DNA of 64,000 nt from Synaphobranchus kaupii (Eukaryota > Chordata > Actinopteri > Anguilliformes > Synaphobranchidae): contig CM056385.1 of the NCBI GenBank assembly GCA_029718625.1, forward strand, positions 21,084,924 through 21,148,923, read 5' to 3'. Shown here piece by piece: positions 62,061 to 64,000 of this stretch; the first letter of the stretch is position 1, and every line of letters begins with the position of its first letter. The notes beneath the pieces are model-generated. The model worked only from the letters and a program-made list of their open reading frames with translations, did no database searches and was not told where the DNA came from. Both the position numbers and the translations under genes were made by a program.

Positions 62061-64000
62061 CGCTTGCTGTTATCCCTGTTATGTCCACAGGGGGGCGCAA
62101 GAAGGTCAGAATGGCAAGCGAAGGTTATGTTGCATACTTTTTGACGCTTCCTGTTATCCCTGTTATGTCCACAGGCTGGCGCCAGAAGATCAGAAAGGCA
62201 AATGAAGGTTCATGTTCCACTAAAAGATTTTATATAAATCGTTGAATAGTGACAAAACAGGACGCACGGTTGATTAACCCATATATACTCTCGGTAAAAA
62301 TGTTGCATTCCAAAAGAAGGGGAATATGATTATATTTTAATATTTATTGAAAAATGTGCCATCTTATTGATTTGCCGTTAAATGTATCGGATACTGTTCG
62401 ACGCTTCCTGTTATCCCTGTTATGTCCACAGGGGGGTCGCAAGAAGATCAAAGGCAAGGGAATGTTATGTTGCATACTTTTTGACGCTTCCTGTTATCCC
62501 TGTTATGTCCACAGGGGGGCGCAAGAAGGTCAGAATGGCGAGGGAAGGTTATGTTGCATACTTTTTGACGCTTCCTGTTATCCCTGTTATGTCCACAGGG
62601 GGGCGCCAGACGGTCAGAAAGGCCAGTGACGGTTAATGTTCCAGTAAATGATTTTTATGTAAATCGTTGAATAGTGACAAAACAGGACGCACAGTTGGTT
62701 AATCCTTAGTTACTATCGGTAGAAATGTTGTATTCCAAAAGAAGAGAAATTTGATCATATTTGAATATTTATTGCAAAATGTGCATTCTTATTTATTTGC
62801 CGTTAAATGTATAGAATACTTTTGGACGCTTGCTGTTATCCCTGTTATGTCCACAGGGTGGCGCCAGAAGGTCAGAAAGGCAAATGAAGGTTCATGTTCC
62901 ACTAAAAGATTTTATATAAATCGTTGAATAGTGACAAAACAGGACGGACGGTTGATTAACCCATATATACTCTCGGTAAAAATGTTGCATTCCAAAAGAA
63001 GGGAAATATGATTATATTTTAATATTTATTGAAAAATGTGCCATCTTATTGATTTGCCGTTAAATGTATCGGATACTTTTCGACGATTCCTGTTATCCCT
63101 GTTATGTCCACAGGGGGTCGCAAGAAGATCAAAGGCAAGGGAATGTTATGTTGCATACTTTTTGACGCTTCCTGTTATCCCTGTTATGTCCACAGGGGGG
63201 CGCAAGAAGGTCAGAATGGCAAGGGAAGGTTATGTTGCATACTTTTTGACGCTTCCTGTTATCCCTGTTATGTCCACAGGGGGGCGCAAGAAGATCAAAG
63301 GCAAGGGAATGTTATGTTGCATACTTTTTGACGCTTCCTGTTATCCCTGTTATGTCCACAGGGGGGCGCAAGAAGGTCAGAATGGCAAGGGAAGGTTATG
63401 TTGCATACTTTTTGACGCTTCCTGTTATCCCTGTTATGTCCACAGGGGGGCGCCAGACGGTCAGAAAGGCCAGTGACGGTTAATGTTCCAGTAAATGATT
63501 TTTATGTAAATCGTTGAATAGTGACAAAACAGGACGCACAGTTGGTTAATCCTTAGTTACTATCGGTAGAAATGTTGTATTCCAAAAGAAGAGAAATTTG
63601 ATCATATTTGAATATTTATTGCAAAATGTGCATTCTTATTTATTTGCCGTTAAATGTATAGAATACTTTTGGACGCTTGCTGTTATCCCTGTTATGTCCA
63701 CAGGCTGGCGCCAGAAGGTCAGAAAGGCAAATGAAGGTTCATGTTCCACTAAAAGATTTTATATAAATCGTTGAATAGTGACAAAACAGGACGCACGGTT
63801 GATTAACCCATATATACTCTCGGTAAAAATGTTGCATTCCAAAAGAAGGGAAATATGATTATATTTTAATATTTATTGAAAAATGTGCCATCTTATTGAT
63901 TTGCCGTTAAATGTATCGGATACTGTTCGACGCTTCCTGTTATCCCTGTTATGTCCACAGGGGGTCGCAAGAAGATCAAAGGCAAGGGAATGTTATGTTG
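62061..64000. repeat. satellite zone 3 continued, cut by the window edge
   Basis: Reads BD, ABCD (with one extra G at about 62431), (AB)2CD, then an incomplete A. The array clearly continues past 64000. Confidence 0.9.

Larger units (their letters stand above)
35285..64000. repeat. satellite array of A/B/C/D units, at least 28.7 kb, open at the right edge
   Basis: Every unit starts CGCTTCCTGTTATCCCTGTT (or CGCTTGCTG, CGATTCCTG), followed by ATGTCCACAGGG and a GGCGC core. Unit A (82 bp) continues AAGAAGATCAAAGGCAAGGG. Unit B (84 bp) continues AAGAAGGTCAGAATGGCAAG. Unit C (about 258 bp) has CCAGA(C/A/T)GGTCAGAAAGGCC plus a tail of about 174 bp. Unit D (about 257 bp) has CCAGAAGGTCAGAAAGGCAA plus a related tail. 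I count about 196 heads. Copies are nearly identical. The left edge begins in a C/D-type tail (GAATATTTATTGCAAAATG at about 35289). Unit lengths are mixed modulo 3 and many variants shift the frame, so the short open frames on it are not genes. Confidence 0.97.

Noticed and set aside
35289..63476. Dozens of open frames of 60-180 codons in the array, with repeated Cys-rich or Lys/Arg-rich peptides such as CCILFDASCYPCYVHRG and FLTLPVIPVMSTGGRKK, looking like a repetitive secreted protein family
   Set aside because: They are the same satellite read in two frames at once. An A+B pair is 166 bp, so the frame shifts every pair. The starts are arbitrary, the tails of C and D contain stops, and there is no conserved gene boundary or splice signal.
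35355..64000. Partial match to the I-SceI homing endonuclease site (CCTGTTATCCCT, 12 of 18 positions contiguous) in nearly every unit
   Set aside because: The remaining positions do not match and no endonuclease gene is present. Because the unit is repeated, one chance match is simply multiplied.

Overview
The window looks like nuclear DNA of a ray-finned (teleost-type) fish. It holds a three-exon vertebrate inner-ear gene (GRXCR2), an L2 LINE, tRNA-derived SINEs of the fish type, several Tc1/mariner elements, AT-rich noncoding DNA and many microsatellites. No bacterial, viral or plasmid features were seen. I cannot name the species.

Layout. Positions 1-8000 are noncoding, with microsatellites, one SINE and one MITE-like inverted repeat. 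Positions 8016-9780 hold the only host protein gene I recognise: a compact minus-strand GRXCR2 of 230 codons with clean splice sites, a CpG-rich 5' end and a possible polyadenylation signal. Immediately upstream of it, 10040-11577 is the 3' end of an L2 LINE on the plus strand. Positions 11.6-22.1 kb are repeat-rich noncoding DNA, with hairpin elements, Tc1/mariner remnants and a recurring foldback motif. Positions 23.14-27.12 kb are the wreck of a minus-strand LINE. It is split by a SINE with a visible target duplication and by a 2.04-kb foldback transposon with very long inverted arms. Positions 27.1-33.0 kb are noncoding: simple repeats including a run of 64 C, two CpG-rich patches and short tandem duplications. 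Positions 33189-34928 are a complete Tc1-type transposon with an uninterrupted transposase and 245-bp inverted repeats.

From about 35285 to the right edge (at least 28.7 kb) the window is one tandem satellite array. I resolve it into four related units: A (82 bp), B (84 bp), C (about 258 bp) and D (about 257 bp). All start with the same head of about 83 bp. They are arranged in higher-order blocks such as ABCD (681 bp), (AB)3CD (1013 bp) and (AB)3CD+2xABCD (2375 bp). These blocks are nested in duplications with offsets of about 2798/2880, 4235 and 5008 bp. Each head carries a G-rich core partly resembling the vertebrate CTCF consensus. The many short reading frames in the array are by-products of the repeat, not genes.

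The strongest candidates for something undescribed are the satellite with its nested structure and repeated G-rich core, and the foldback transposon at 24-26 kb. Apart from GRXCR2 and the transposase, nothing here looks like a functional protein gene, and there is no operon-like gene cooperation to describe.
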